Position numbers and translations under genes: made by a program
Notes under the pieces: generated by a model
What the model was told of the DNA's origin: nothing
Seen by the model: only the letters and a program-made list of their open reading frames with translations
Database searches by the model: none
Shown: one piece after another, positions 43,377 to 51,190 of the stretch
How positions within the stretch are numbered: the stretch's first letter is position 1
Layout of the letters: the number at the start of each line of letters is the position of its first letter
Source: CAYILR01 sp964364175
GTDB taxonomy: Bacteria > Bdellovibrionota > UBA1018
Length of the DNA: 62,526 nt
Direction: 5' to 3'
NCBI GenBank assembly: GCA_964364175.1
Contig: CAYILR010000023.1
Coordinates: 1 to 62,526 of the forward strand

Positions 43377-44549
43377 TTAGGGTTTGGTGATTATATTTCC
43401 TCCCGAAAAATGAATTGGAGAAGCCATGGTTAGCATTCGACCCTTCTCAATTTTCGCACCTAGATTCATTTCAACATCACCTTCAGCCATAACAGTCCCT
43501 TGAATCAGTGAAAGACCTCCAAGGGTAACTTTGCCGGTGACGCTCCAAAAGACATTCGCAGCGGTAGCTCCATTGACCAGATGAATATTCACAAACGAAC
43601 CCAAGCCCAGAGAGCCAACCACGTGAAAGATAAATACAGCATCTGCATCATCTCGCGCGTCCAAGGTAATATCTGAGTTCAAATTCAAATCACCATTAGA
43701 GCGGTACGTCCCAGGATACAACGGTCCAGCATCAATCAAATCGGGGTTGAGAATTGTCACTGGAGCCATGTTTCGACTGCCCGCATCTGAGAATATTTTG
43801 GAAATATCTTTTGACGCTGCCTCCAGGACAACATCTCCTGCCGTGTTGTACAGAGTTCCAGATATTTTTAACGAATTAGGTGTATACTGCTTGACTTTAC
43901 CCTTTGCACCAAAATCGCCGTTAATATAACTCGAAATCAACCCTGCCGAAACTGTCGAGCCTCCAAATAATGCAAAACCGCTAACGAGCCCCAACCCAAT
44001 CGGAAGTTCGTTAATGTCGGTTCCAGTTTGGAATTTCCAAACATAACTGCCAGCCAAAGGCACACCCGAGATGTCTTTAGCTCCAGTCGTGATCATGGCT
44101 GTATATTGGGTGTTCGGTGCCAGATAGGCAGCTGGAGTAGCCGGTCCAATACCGTTCGTGGGTGGAAGTGACGCGGGACCAAAAATGACTCTGTTGCTAT
44201 TGACATCATAGGTCGCTGTCATTCCTGGTACAGCTGGTGACAAAACAAAATTATCGATCACCGATTGAGCATCCATAGGACGATCAAAGGTCGCATGGAT
44301 GGATCGATTGGTTGCCACATAAAGAGCTGTTGCGCTCAGATTGGTTGCCACGACTGAGGGAGGTGCCGCTAGTCCTGCACTTGGGCCCCCTGGTCCTACC
44401 TGAGGCACAGAGGCTGCAGGAGATGATGCTGTTGGTTTCGGAGCGGTTGCCACTGTGCTTTTTGAACAGGCTGCGGTAAAAATTATGGGTAGAGCGATTG
44501 CTATCCCCATTTGTTTAAAAAAATGTAAGGCGTTATTCGTCGTTCTCAT
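43377..44549 (-). CDS. Lipoprotein with Ig-like and DUF3494 (ice-binding-like) domains
   Basis: The start ATG 44549 has GGAG upstream. The 390-residue precursor has a lipoprotein signal (ALPIIFTAAC-SKS), a Pro/Ala/Ser-rich linker, a bacterial Ig-like domain of the Big_5 type (SIHATFDRPMDAQSV...YVWKFQTG, about 75-185) and a C-terminal beta-helical DUF3494 domain. The last shows LPIGLGLVSGFALFGGSTVS, DLNLNSDITLDARDDADAVFIFHV and FWSVTGKVTLGGLSLIQGTV in order. DUF3494 proteins include ice-binding proteins but most are adhesins or of unknown role. It should face the periplasm or cell surface. Confidence 0.85.
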   Translation of the reverse strand: MRTTNNALHFFKQMGIAIALPIIFTAACSKSTVATAPKPTASSPAASVPQVGPGGPSAGLAAPPSVVATNLSATALYVATNRSIHATFDRPMDAQSVIDNFVLSPAVPGMTATYDVNSNRVIFGPASLPPTNGIGPATPAAYLAPNTQYTAMITTGAKDISGVPLAGSYVWKFQTGTDINELPIGLGLVSGFALFGGSTVSAGLISSYINGDFGAKGKVKQYTPNSLKISGTLYNTAGDVVLEAASKDISKIFSDAGSRNMAPVTILNPDLIDAGPLYPGTYRSNGDLNLNSDITLDARDDADAVFIFHVVGSLGLGSFVNIHLVNGATAANVFWSVTGKVTLGGLSLIQGTVMAEGDVEMNLGAKIEKGRMLTMASPIHFSGGNIITKP

Positions 44550-44703
44550 TTTGAATTCTCCTACTGGGTTCAATGGTTTGCTGCTGTTTCTCTTCGGGCA
44601 ACATGCGCCATCGATCAGGACAAATACTAATTAAAGTGCACCGATAAGATTGTGGTGGGTTTTTAATTCGACACCGTCACCTCTTCAACAGATGAGAGTG
44701 AGC

Positions 44704-44775
44704 ATGAAATCAACTCAGACGATCGGAATCGCATATCAGGCACTTTTCATTTTGCTCATGATCTTGACAAAGTGA
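44704..44775 (+). CDS. 23-residue hydrophobic peptide coupled to the AsmA-like gene
   Basis: The short frame MKSTQTIGIAYQALFILLMILTK has one hydrophobic helix (YQALFILLMIL) and ends in TGA that overlaps the GTG start of the next gene by 4 nt (GTGA). An in-frame ATG 12 nt earlier is an alternative start. GAGTGAG could be the ribosome binding site. It is either a small membrane protein or a leader that couples translation of the downstream gene. Confidence 0.4.
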   Translation: MKSTQTIGIAYQALFILLMILTK

Positions 44776-45746
44776 TTGGCAAGGTCACAGCGATTATTCT
44801 CCTGGTCGTCAGTGTTCTTTATTTCGCGACCCCGCTTGTGATTTCTCGAATTCTGAATCGAATGGCAAGCGAGGTTTGTGAGAGTTGTAATATTCAGTGG
44901 AAAAAAACAACAATTCAACTGTTTCCCATTCGAGTTCTGATCTTCGATGTCAGCTTGCATTGGGGAGAACCCTTGACTACCGAGATCAAGTCAAAAATCC
45001 GATCGATTCAGATTGACCCTCTGCGGAGAAAAATCAGGATTGAAAATCCAACGGTCTGGGTGATCGACGGGGATGAGAAAACTTTTCATTCTTCTGATCC
45101 AACAGCAGAAAATTTTTCAGTTCAAAACAGAATCCCAAAAAAAATCAGAGAGATTGAAGTGATGGACGGAGATTTTGTCTATCAAAGAGTGCATCAAAAA
45201 ACATTAAACCACCGATCAGGGCAGATTCACGTGCATGCGATTCATGCGCGTGGCATTTCGAAAGAATCAAAAAAAACAGTGACCATCGACGCAACAGCTA
45301 TTCTGGAGAGTTCCGGCAAAATCAATCTCAACCTATTTTTTCCTGATTTTGAAAATCCCTCCGATGTGGATATTTCTCTTTTGATGAGTTCATTCCCTAT
45401 TCAGGAGGCAAATGTGTATTTCAATCAGGCCGAAGGAATAAAATTCTCAGGAAACCTCATTCATGGCAGCAGCAGCATTGCAATGCGTGGGAATCGGCTG
45501 AGTGCTTGGGTTCGTGCCCAGTACAACGGGTTCAAGCTTGAATTTAACAAGCTCGAGGAGCGAAGCGCATTGTCGGCTGCTATTGAGACTCTCTTAGGTC
45601 GTTTTAAGTTTCAAAGTGATAAACCCGATGAGTTTGGCCCCCGCCCACGTCAAATAGCGATCATCCACCGTGAAAAAGAAGAAGCTATACCTGCATTTGT
45701 TTTTCGAGGGTTGATGGAAGCGGCACTTTTGGAAGCAGCAAAATAA
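44772..45746 (+). CDS. AsmA/DUF748-like inner-membrane-anchored protein
   Basis: This 324-residue protein starts at GTG. One N-terminal membrane helix (about 5-26, VTAIILLVVSVLYFATPLVI) is followed by a beta-rich periplasmic body with the pattern of DUF748/AsmA-like proteins (VLIFDVSLHW, IQIDPLRRKIRIENPTVWVIDG, IDATAILESSGKINLNLFFPD, LLMSSFPIQEAN, GNLIHG). These relate to lipid-transfer repeat-beta-groove proteins. The GTG start overlaps the stop of a 23-residue peptide, so translation is probably coupled. Confidence 0.6.
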   Translation: MIGKVTAIILLVVSVLYFATPLVISRILNRMASEVCESCNIQWKKTTIQLFPIRVLIFDVSLHWGEPLTTEIKSKIRSIQIDPLRRKIRIENPTVWVIDGDEKTFHSSDPTAENFSVQNRIPKKIREIEVMDGDFVYQRVHQKTLNHRSGQIHVHAIHARGISKESKKTVTIDATAILESSGKINLNLFFPDFENPSDVDISLLMSSFPIQEANVYFNQAEGIKFSGNLIHGSSSIAMRGNRLSAWVRAQYNGFKLEFNKLEERSALSAAIETLLGRFKFQSDKPDEFGPRPRQIAIIHREKEEAIPAFVFRGLMEAALLEAAK

Positions 45747-45805
45747 GCTCCAATTTAGATCTTTACAAATCCTCAATTTCCGCAACAATGCGAGAGGGGT
45801 GTTTG

Positions 45806-46144
45806 TTGAGTAAGAAACCAGCTACGATTTTAATTATAGAAGAGGATCTGCCTGTCCGAGAGCTTCTAACAGAACTATTGCAGCATGAAGGCTACGGCGT
45901 CACTGCTGTTAGTTCCGGTCAAGAAGCCCTGAGCTTGCTCGCTTGTGCTCACCAACTGCGCTTAATCTTCCTCGATCATATGATGTCGACAATCAGTGGT
46001 TCTCAGATTTTGGCTTTATCTCAAATTCCAGTTGTTATTACTTCTTCAGTTGCAGTTCCTCTAAAATTAGTAGGAGCTAAATCGTTCTTAAAAAAACCTT
46101 ATGAAATTGAAAGCGTCTTGAAAGTAGTTCACCAATATTGTTGA
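45806..46144 (+). CDS. Orphan response-regulator receiver domain
   Basis: This CheY-like protein of about 112 residues has no output domain. It shows the acidic pocket (LIIEEDLP), the phospho-acceptor in IFLDHMM, ITSS (Thr/Ser switch) and Lys in SFLKKPY. TTG 45806 is preferred because GAGAGGGGTG lies before it; ATG 45788 would add six residues without a ribosome binding site. It is 1 kb downstream of the CheB-CheR-kinase gene end and could receive phosphate from that kinase, which has no receiver of its own. That link is inference. Confidence 0.8.
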   Translation: MSKKPATILIIEEDLPVRELLTELLQHEGYGVTAVSSGQEALSLLACAHQLRLIFLDHMMSTISGSQILALSQIPVVITSSVAVPLKLVGAKSFLKKPYEIESVLKVVHQYC

Positions 46145-46160
46145 TAGTAGCTTGTTTCTT

Positions 46161-46433
46161 CTATCGAGCTTCCTCAAATTTATTGAGAATTTTGTTTTTT
46201 TTGTTCTCCACGTCATCGTTCACATCGTTTGCAAAATCTTTTACTTCATCTACTGCATCGTTTTTATCAATACTCTTCCTCAGTAACTTTTTAGATTTTC
46301 TCACACCTTTTTTGGATTTCGTTTTCACATCCTCAAACGCGTTTTTTGCCTTAGTTTTCACTGTATCCTCCGCAAAGAGACTCGTGACTACCAAGGCAGA
46401 GAGAGCTACCATCAAAAAAAATATTTTATTCAT
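46161..46433 (-). CDS. Small exported basic helical protein
   Basis: The start ATG 46433 overlaps the end of the upstream barrel gene by 7 nt. The 90-residue product has a signal peptide (MNKIFFLMVALSALVVTSLFA-E) and a Lys/Asp-rich helical remainder (KTKAKNAFEDVKTKSKKGVRKSKKLL, in pieces, with repeated AFEDVKTK/DFANDV-like segments). It resembles small periplasmic stress-type proteins. No family assigned. Convergent with the receiver gene. Confidence 0.6.
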   Translation of the reverse strand: MNKIFFLMVALSALVVTSLFAEDTVKTKAKNAFEDVKTKSKKGVRKSKKLLRKSIDKNDAVDEVKDFANDVNDDVENKKNKILNKFEEAR

Positions 46434-46438
46434 TTTTG

Positions 46439-47032
46439 TTACTGCCACAGCTTGAATGCGGCAAAAGCTTGAAGATTTTGAGCGGCACTTTTTTCACTCG
46501 AAATTAAGTAATGCAGTTCCGCACCCACCGAAAAATGTTTGGCAATCACGAAGTCATATCCAGCTTCGGGTCCAAATAACACAAAGCTCTTGGAGCTACT
46601 TGCTTGCATGGTAGAAACATTACTCGACCAGAAGCTAAATGCCGGGCCCACTTCTCCTCCCAAATGGAACCCATTAAAAACGTAATGGGCTTGGCCAGCT
46701 ATAAAGAGGGTGCCTGTCGATGTCCCTGTGGGTAAACCTAAAAATTTTCCGGTTGTTTTTTGACCAAAGTAGGTAGCAAGTAATCCAAAACCGAAGTGAT
46801 CCACAAGATTTGCACCCACAGTCACTCCAGCAGCTGGGCGAAGCGTTGAATTAGATTCAACTGGAAAGTTACCTCCCAAAAGCCCTCCCAAATATCCTGT
46901 GAGAGTTTTCTTTTGTAACGCTTCTTCCTGTGCATGAACATTAGATCCAAAACTGATGAGTAAAACAAAAACTATAAGCTGAAGTTTAATCCGCGGATTT
47001 AAAATGGCGACGTTTGATTTTACTATTTGCAT
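46439..47032 (-). CDS. Outer-membrane beta-barrel protein
   Basis: This 197-residue precursor has signal peptide LQLIVFVLLISFGSNVHA-Q and about eight amphipathic strands (TLRPAAGVTVGANLV, FGFGLLATYFGQ, GTLFIAGQAHYVF, FVLFGPEAGYDFVIA, SVGAELHYLI, AFAAFKLW). It ends in Trp-Gln, near the aromatic-terminal signal of barrels. It fits the small OmpX/OmpW-like size class. AAGGAGACC precedes the ATG. It lies 95 nt downstream of the CheB-CheR-kinase gene. Confidence 0.75.
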   Translation of the reverse strand: MQIVKSNVAILNPRIKLQLIVFVLLISFGSNVHAQEEALQKKTLTGYLGGLLGGNFPVESNSTLRPAAGVTVGANLVDHFGFGLLATYFGQKTTGKFLGLPTGTSTGTLFIAGQAHYVFNGFHLGGEVGPAFSFWSSNVSTMQASSSKSFVLFGPEAGYDFVIAKHFSVGAELHYLISSEKSAAQNLQAFAAFKLWQ

Positions 47033-47126
47033 AAGGTCTCCTTATTGATTGCTCCTTCACCAGCAATTTTCATGCCCAACGTCACGGCAAACAGAATGCC
47101 TTTTGAGGCTTCGACTCGATGAGATC

Positions 47127-50100
47127 TCACTCAATTTGTCCTACGCTGGGACAAATACTGTCTTTAGGAATTGTGATTTTGAAGATGGTTCCAACATCAA
47201 GACTGCTTTGAACTCCCACACTACCACCATGAGCTTCGACTACTCCTTTGACTAAAGTTAAGCCGATACCCCATCCCATTTTTCCACTGCTCTCCGCGGA
47301 TTCTGTTCTATGGAACAAATTAAAAAGAGTAGCTTGCTCTTCGGCCGGGATAGGGTTTCCCTCATTATGAACAGAGAGTTCCACTTCTGTGTTTTTATCG
47401 ATTAATGAAACTGTAATGGGGCGTTCACGAGCACCATATTTGACTGCATTTGAGCAAAGATTTTCAATCACTCTCTGAAGCGAGGAAGCATCCCAATAAC
47501 CCTGAATCATCCCTTGCTTCTTAAAAAGAAAATGATTCCCGTAAACCGAAGTCACTGTCTCCAGGGTGCTCGATACAAGTTCGTCAAAATCACAGTTTTC
47601 AAGATGAAGAGAAAGCTTATGCCCTGAACGAATTCTTCCCACGTCCAATAGATCAGTGATCATATGGTCAGCTCGGACAACACTCGTGGAAATTCTCTTA
47701 CATAATTTTTGAACGCCCTCATCCATTGATTTTCTAGCAATCAGATCAACCCCAAGTTTTGCTGCGGTCAACGGAGTTCGAAGATCGTGTGATAAAGTTG
47801 ACACAAACTGAGTGCGAATATCTCTTTCTTCTTCCAAAGATTTTGTAATCGTTTCTGCTTTCTCTTGAGCCGTTTCTGAAATGATCTGTTTTTTTTCAGC
47901 AATTTTTCGAGCACTGGTTGCTTCATACAGCAAAATTTTTGCAGCTTGAATGTCTATGAGTACTAAAACAGCTCCATCGATGCGATTGTCGGGTGTCTTA
48001 TACGGTCTAATCTTCAGCGAATACCACCTGCCATCCTGATCTTGGACATCTAGTTCGGTGGGCTCGGTTGCATGGATCGTGTAAGCAATCAACTCTTCCA
48101 GTTTTGGAATATTTAAATTGTGCTTGATGTTTATAAAAGGACGACCAATATCACCAGAAATCACATTGAATAGTTTTTGAGCAGCAGGAGTAAATCGCCT
48201 AATTTTGAAATCACCTCCGATGATCAGAATCGGAATCGTAATGCTGATCAGAATATTATTCAAATCGCCACTGAGTAGATCCAGCTCCGAGCTACGAAAA
48301 TTCAGCTCTTCATTGAGTGTTCTTAGCTCTTCGTTGCTGGATTGCAGTTCCTCTTGTGCCGTCTCTAGTTCTTCATTGGCGCTTTGAAGTTCTTCATTGC
48401 TGGATGTGATTTCTTCGTTGACCGATTGTAACGCTTCATTACTGCGATCCTGTTCTTCAATGATCGACTCCAGGTGTTTTTTGGTCGAAGCGAGTTCTGC
48501 TGTTAAGTGAGCAAATTGTTCTGTAATTTCCTTTTTAGAGGGAATGTTTAGCTTTTTGGATTTTACGATGGAGACTGGCTTTGCATTTAAAGAAGACGGA
48601 ACCTCTGTGAAAAAGATGGAATAATAATATTCTTTAGCCGGTCCCAAAAATGGGACGATATCTAAATCGATTGTTTTTGTTTTACCTTGATCTTTAAACA
48701 GCACCCCTTCCCTTCTCACTGCTGCTTTCGTTTTCTTTGCATTGTAAATGAGTGATCTGAGCTCAAGCATCAGATCCTTGTGCACCATCTTGGCAAGGTT
48801 AAGTGTCGCCTCCCCAGAGGAAAAACTGACAAACGCTGAAATATTTCCGTAAATATGAACGATCTCCAGGGTCTCATTGATGAGAACGCCTGAATGACCA
48901 AATTTCTCCAGAAAAATACGGTCCATCTCAGACTTAAAGTTAAAAGGAAGTGTAGCTGAGAGAAGTTGCTTTGGTTTTACGAAATCACTTTGTTCGTACT
49001 CTGTTCGCGAAAAATGACCTTGCAAGGGAAGCCTTTTGGATCCTTCTGTTCTGACATGCAATTTAAATTTCTTATTCACAGTCGAGAACGCGCCTTGTGA
49101 ATTGGAAATGGTTTCTGATGGCCCTAACAGTAGAAATCCACCCGGATTCAGTACATAAGCAAAAACATCGATCATCTTCTTTTGAAGAGTGGGATTCATA
49201 TAGATCAAAACATTCCGACAACTAATCAAATCCATTCGTGAAAATGGCGGATCCTTGATCATATCATGCCTGGGAAACAAGCACGCCTCTCGAATACGCT
49301 TATGAATCAGGTACCCCTTTTCTGTTTTTGTAAAAAAACGCTTGAGTCGCTCAGCAGACACATCGGTTGATATGCTTTCAGGATAAAAGCCTTTGCGTCC
49401 TTTTTCCAAAGCAGATTCGCTGATATCCGTGGCAAAAATTTGAATAGGAATCTGGCCCGCTTTTTCTCCCATCACTTCGAAAAGACAAATGGCTAAAGAG
49501 TAAGCCTCTTCGCCGGACGAACAACCCGGCACCCAAATTCGAATGGGAGATGCGGGAGGTCGGTTGTCAATCAATTTGGGGAAAACTTCTGCCTTCAGAA
49601 GCTCGAAGATCTCTGGGTCTCGAAAAAACTGCGTCACATTGATGGTAAGATCCTGATAGAGTGTGCGAAGTTCCTCAGCGTGATGCCGCAAATATTCAAT
49701 ATATTGTTTTACTGTCTTTATTTTGCAAAAAAACAATCGTCTTTTAATTCGACGATTGAGTGTCGGAGATTTATAGTCTGAAAAATCCACTTTATATTCC
49801 AACTTAAGGAGTTCAAAGATTTCAGTAAATTCTTTTTGATCTTGAGATACACCACTGGGTCCACGAGATTGACTGAAGTCTTGGGTGATCTTGGCTAATT
49901 CATCCGCCATTTTTTCTGGGGGTAATACAAAATCTACGTTGATTTTATTTAAAACTGCGCGGGGCATGGAATCGTACTGAGCTGTAACCGGATCCTGAAT
50001 CAATGTGATGCCACCCACGTTTTCAATTGCAATCATGCCCTCTGTTCCATCTGAACCCGATCCTGATAAAATAATTCCGATGCTGCGATCGCCGAGGTCT

Positions 50101-50447
50101 TTTGCAAGCGAGTTAAAGAATTGATTAATTGGAAGATGAAGTAATTCGGGCGAGGTTCTCGGAATAGGTTTTAAAATCCCATTTTCAATCACAAGATCTG
50201 ATTCATTTGAAATTAGATAAATCTGATTGGGCTTTACATGGATTTCTTTATGAACCGTATGGAGAGCAAGGCGAGTAAATTTCTTTAAAATTTCTTCTAC
50301 CGAACTCGAGTGATCTAAGGATAGGTGCTGAATAAAAACAAAGCCCATCCCCGTATCTTCTGGAAGATTTTTTAGGAATTTTTTTAGAGCTTCGAGTCCC
50401 CCTGCGGAAGCTCCGATGCCAACAATCGGAAATGTAAAGGCAGTCAT
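47127..50447 (-). CDS. CheB-CheR-PAS-histidine kinase fusion protein
   Basis: This 1106-residue cytoplasmic signalling protein has four parts. First is a CheB methylesterase domain with catalytic Ser14, His41 and Asp133. Next is CheR methyltransferase (about 205-470, with LNRRIKRRLFFCK, WVPGCSSGEEAYSLAI and FCRN-like ISCRNVLIYM). A long coiled coil (about 650-740, repeats of SNEELQSANEELETAQEEL) and a PAS domain (about 745-860) follow. Last is a HisKA/HATPase kinase with His887 in LSHDLRTPL and GWGIGLTLVKG. No receiver or methyl-accepting protein is encoded beside it. This architecture is known and is thought to couple methylation chemistry to phosphorylation, mostly in non-chemotactic control. 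A TGCCT-CCA-AGGCA hairpin (50463-50475) lies 16 nt before the start. Confidence 0.92.
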   Translation of the reverse strand: MTAFTFPIVGIGASAGGLEALKKFLKNLPEDTGMGFVFIQHLSLDHSSSVEEILKKFTRLALHTVHKEIHVKPNQIYLISNESDLVIENGILKPIPRTSPELLHLPINQFFNSLAKDLGDRSIGIILSGSGSDGTEGMIAIENVGGITLIQDPVTAQYDSMPRAVLNKINVDFVLPPEKMADELAKITQDFSQSRGPSGVSQDQKEFTEIFELLKLEYKVDFSDYKSPTLNRRIKRRLFFCKIKTVKQYIEYLRHHAEELRTLYQDLTINVTQFFRDPEIFELLKAEVFPKLIDNRPPASPIRIWVPGCSSGEEAYSLAICLFEVMGEKAGQIPIQIFATDISESALEKGRKGFYPESISTDVSAERLKRFFTKTEKGYLIHKRIREACLFPRHDMIKDPPFSRMDLISCRNVLIYMNPTLQKKMIDVFAYVLNPGGFLLLGPSETISNSQGAFSTVNKKFKLHVRTEGSKRLPLQGHFSRTEYEQSDFVKPKQLLSATLPFNFKSEMDRIFLEKFGHSGVLINETLEIVHIYGNISAFVSFSSGEATLNLAKMVHKDLMLELRSLIYNAKKTKAAVRREGVLFKDQGKTKTIDLDIVPFLGPAKEYYYSIFFTEVPSSLNAKPVSIVKSKKLNIPSKKEITEQFAHLTAELASTKKHLESIIEEQDRSNEALQSVNEEITSSNEELQSANEELETAQEELQSSNEELRTLNEELNFRSSELDLLSGDLNNILISITIPILIIGGDFKIRRFTPAAQKLFNVISGDIGRPFINIKHNLNIPKLEELIAYTIHATEPTELDVQDQDGRWYSLKIRPYKTPDNRIDGAVLVLIDIQAAKILLYEATSARKIAEKKQIISETAQEKAETITKSLEEERDIRTQFVSTLSHDLRTPLTAAKLGVDLIARKSMDEGVQKLCKRISTSVVRADHMITDLLDVGRIRSGHKLSLHLENCDFDELVSSTLETVTSVYGNHFLFKKQGMIQGYWDASSLQRVIENLCSNAVKYGARERPITVSLIDKNTEVELSVHNEGNPIPAEEQATLFNLFHRTESAESSGKMGWGIGLTLVKGVVEAHGGSVGVQSSLDVGTIFKITIPKDSICPSVGQIE

Positions 50448-50570
50448 AGGTCGCTGGCTCTCTGCCTTGGAGGCACCCTGTTAGGAGACATAAGCTTCTT
50501 GCTGAGGACCACGGCTACGCTTAGTGAATCAGCTATACAAGATATGAAATATTAATACGACCGACCTGAA

Positions 50571-51143
50571 CTAATCCACCAACCAAGTCACAAACGAACT
50601 GCGGAAGCTGAGATTCAGCCCCAACGTCACGCCAGACATTTTGCTGAGCATCGGTGCGATCAAATAACCTGCTTCTGCACCCAAGAAGACTCCCTGGCAC
50701 AATCGGAACATTCCGTACACGCGCGGTAGAATCACTAGACTGCCTCCCCCAAACACACCGCCACCGTTTTTATAAATGCCACCCATTCCACCGCCACCCA
50801 AAAGAACCTCAGGGCTGATCTGAAATTTTTCTGTTGCAGGATACAGATACCCTGCAATGAATCCGCCGTAACCAATCCCCGCAGACTTGGATCCTCCACC
50901 TACTCCAAATCCGCCGTGACCGCCGCCACCGATATAAAGATTGTTTTGAAAAAGACGGACGCCTTTTCCGCCTAGAGTGAAGAATGTGACTTTCGAGGGG
51001 CTCGCGACCAAGGTACCTAATTCGAAGCCTCCTTGGTTTCTACCCCGATGCGCATTTTCCGGAATGGAATCATCCGCAGCAAAACTGAGATTTGAAAAAT
51101 TCAAAACGAGCGCACACAGAACCAAGATTTTTTTTGTTTTCAT
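50571..51143 (-). CDS. Exported glycine-rich protein, unrecognised
   Basis: From ATG 51143 the gene gives 190 residues with signal peptide MKTKKILVLCALVLNFSNLSFA-A. The mature part is very rich in Gly (IGGGGHGGFGVGGGSKSAGIGYGG in pieces) with alternating hydrophobic strands and ends LGLNLSFRSSFVTWLVD. This suggests a small beta-barrel or surface-layer protein. It may be the last gene after glpD (47 nt apart). A 123-nt gap to the kinase gene holds nothing I can support beyond the hairpin noted there. Confidence 0.6.
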   Translation of the reverse strand: MKTKKILVLCALVLNFSNLSFAADDSIPENAHRGRNQGGFELGTLVASPSKVTFFTLGGKGVRLFQNNLYIGGGGHGGFGVGGGSKSAGIGYGGFIAGYLYPATEKFQISPEVLLGGGGMGGIYKNGGGVFGGGSLVILPRVYGMFRLCQGVFLGAEAGYLIAPMLSKMSGVTLGLNLSFRSSFVTWLVD

Positions 51144-51190
51144 GAAGAAAGTTTTAGTGCCCAATTTGTTGTAGAGTCAAGCTAACAAAA

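Noticed and set aside
50455..50530. Riboswitch before the CheB-CheR-kinase gene
   Set aside because: Only a small TGCCT-CCA-AGGCA hairpin is present; no consensus of c-di-GMP or other known classes could be fitted.
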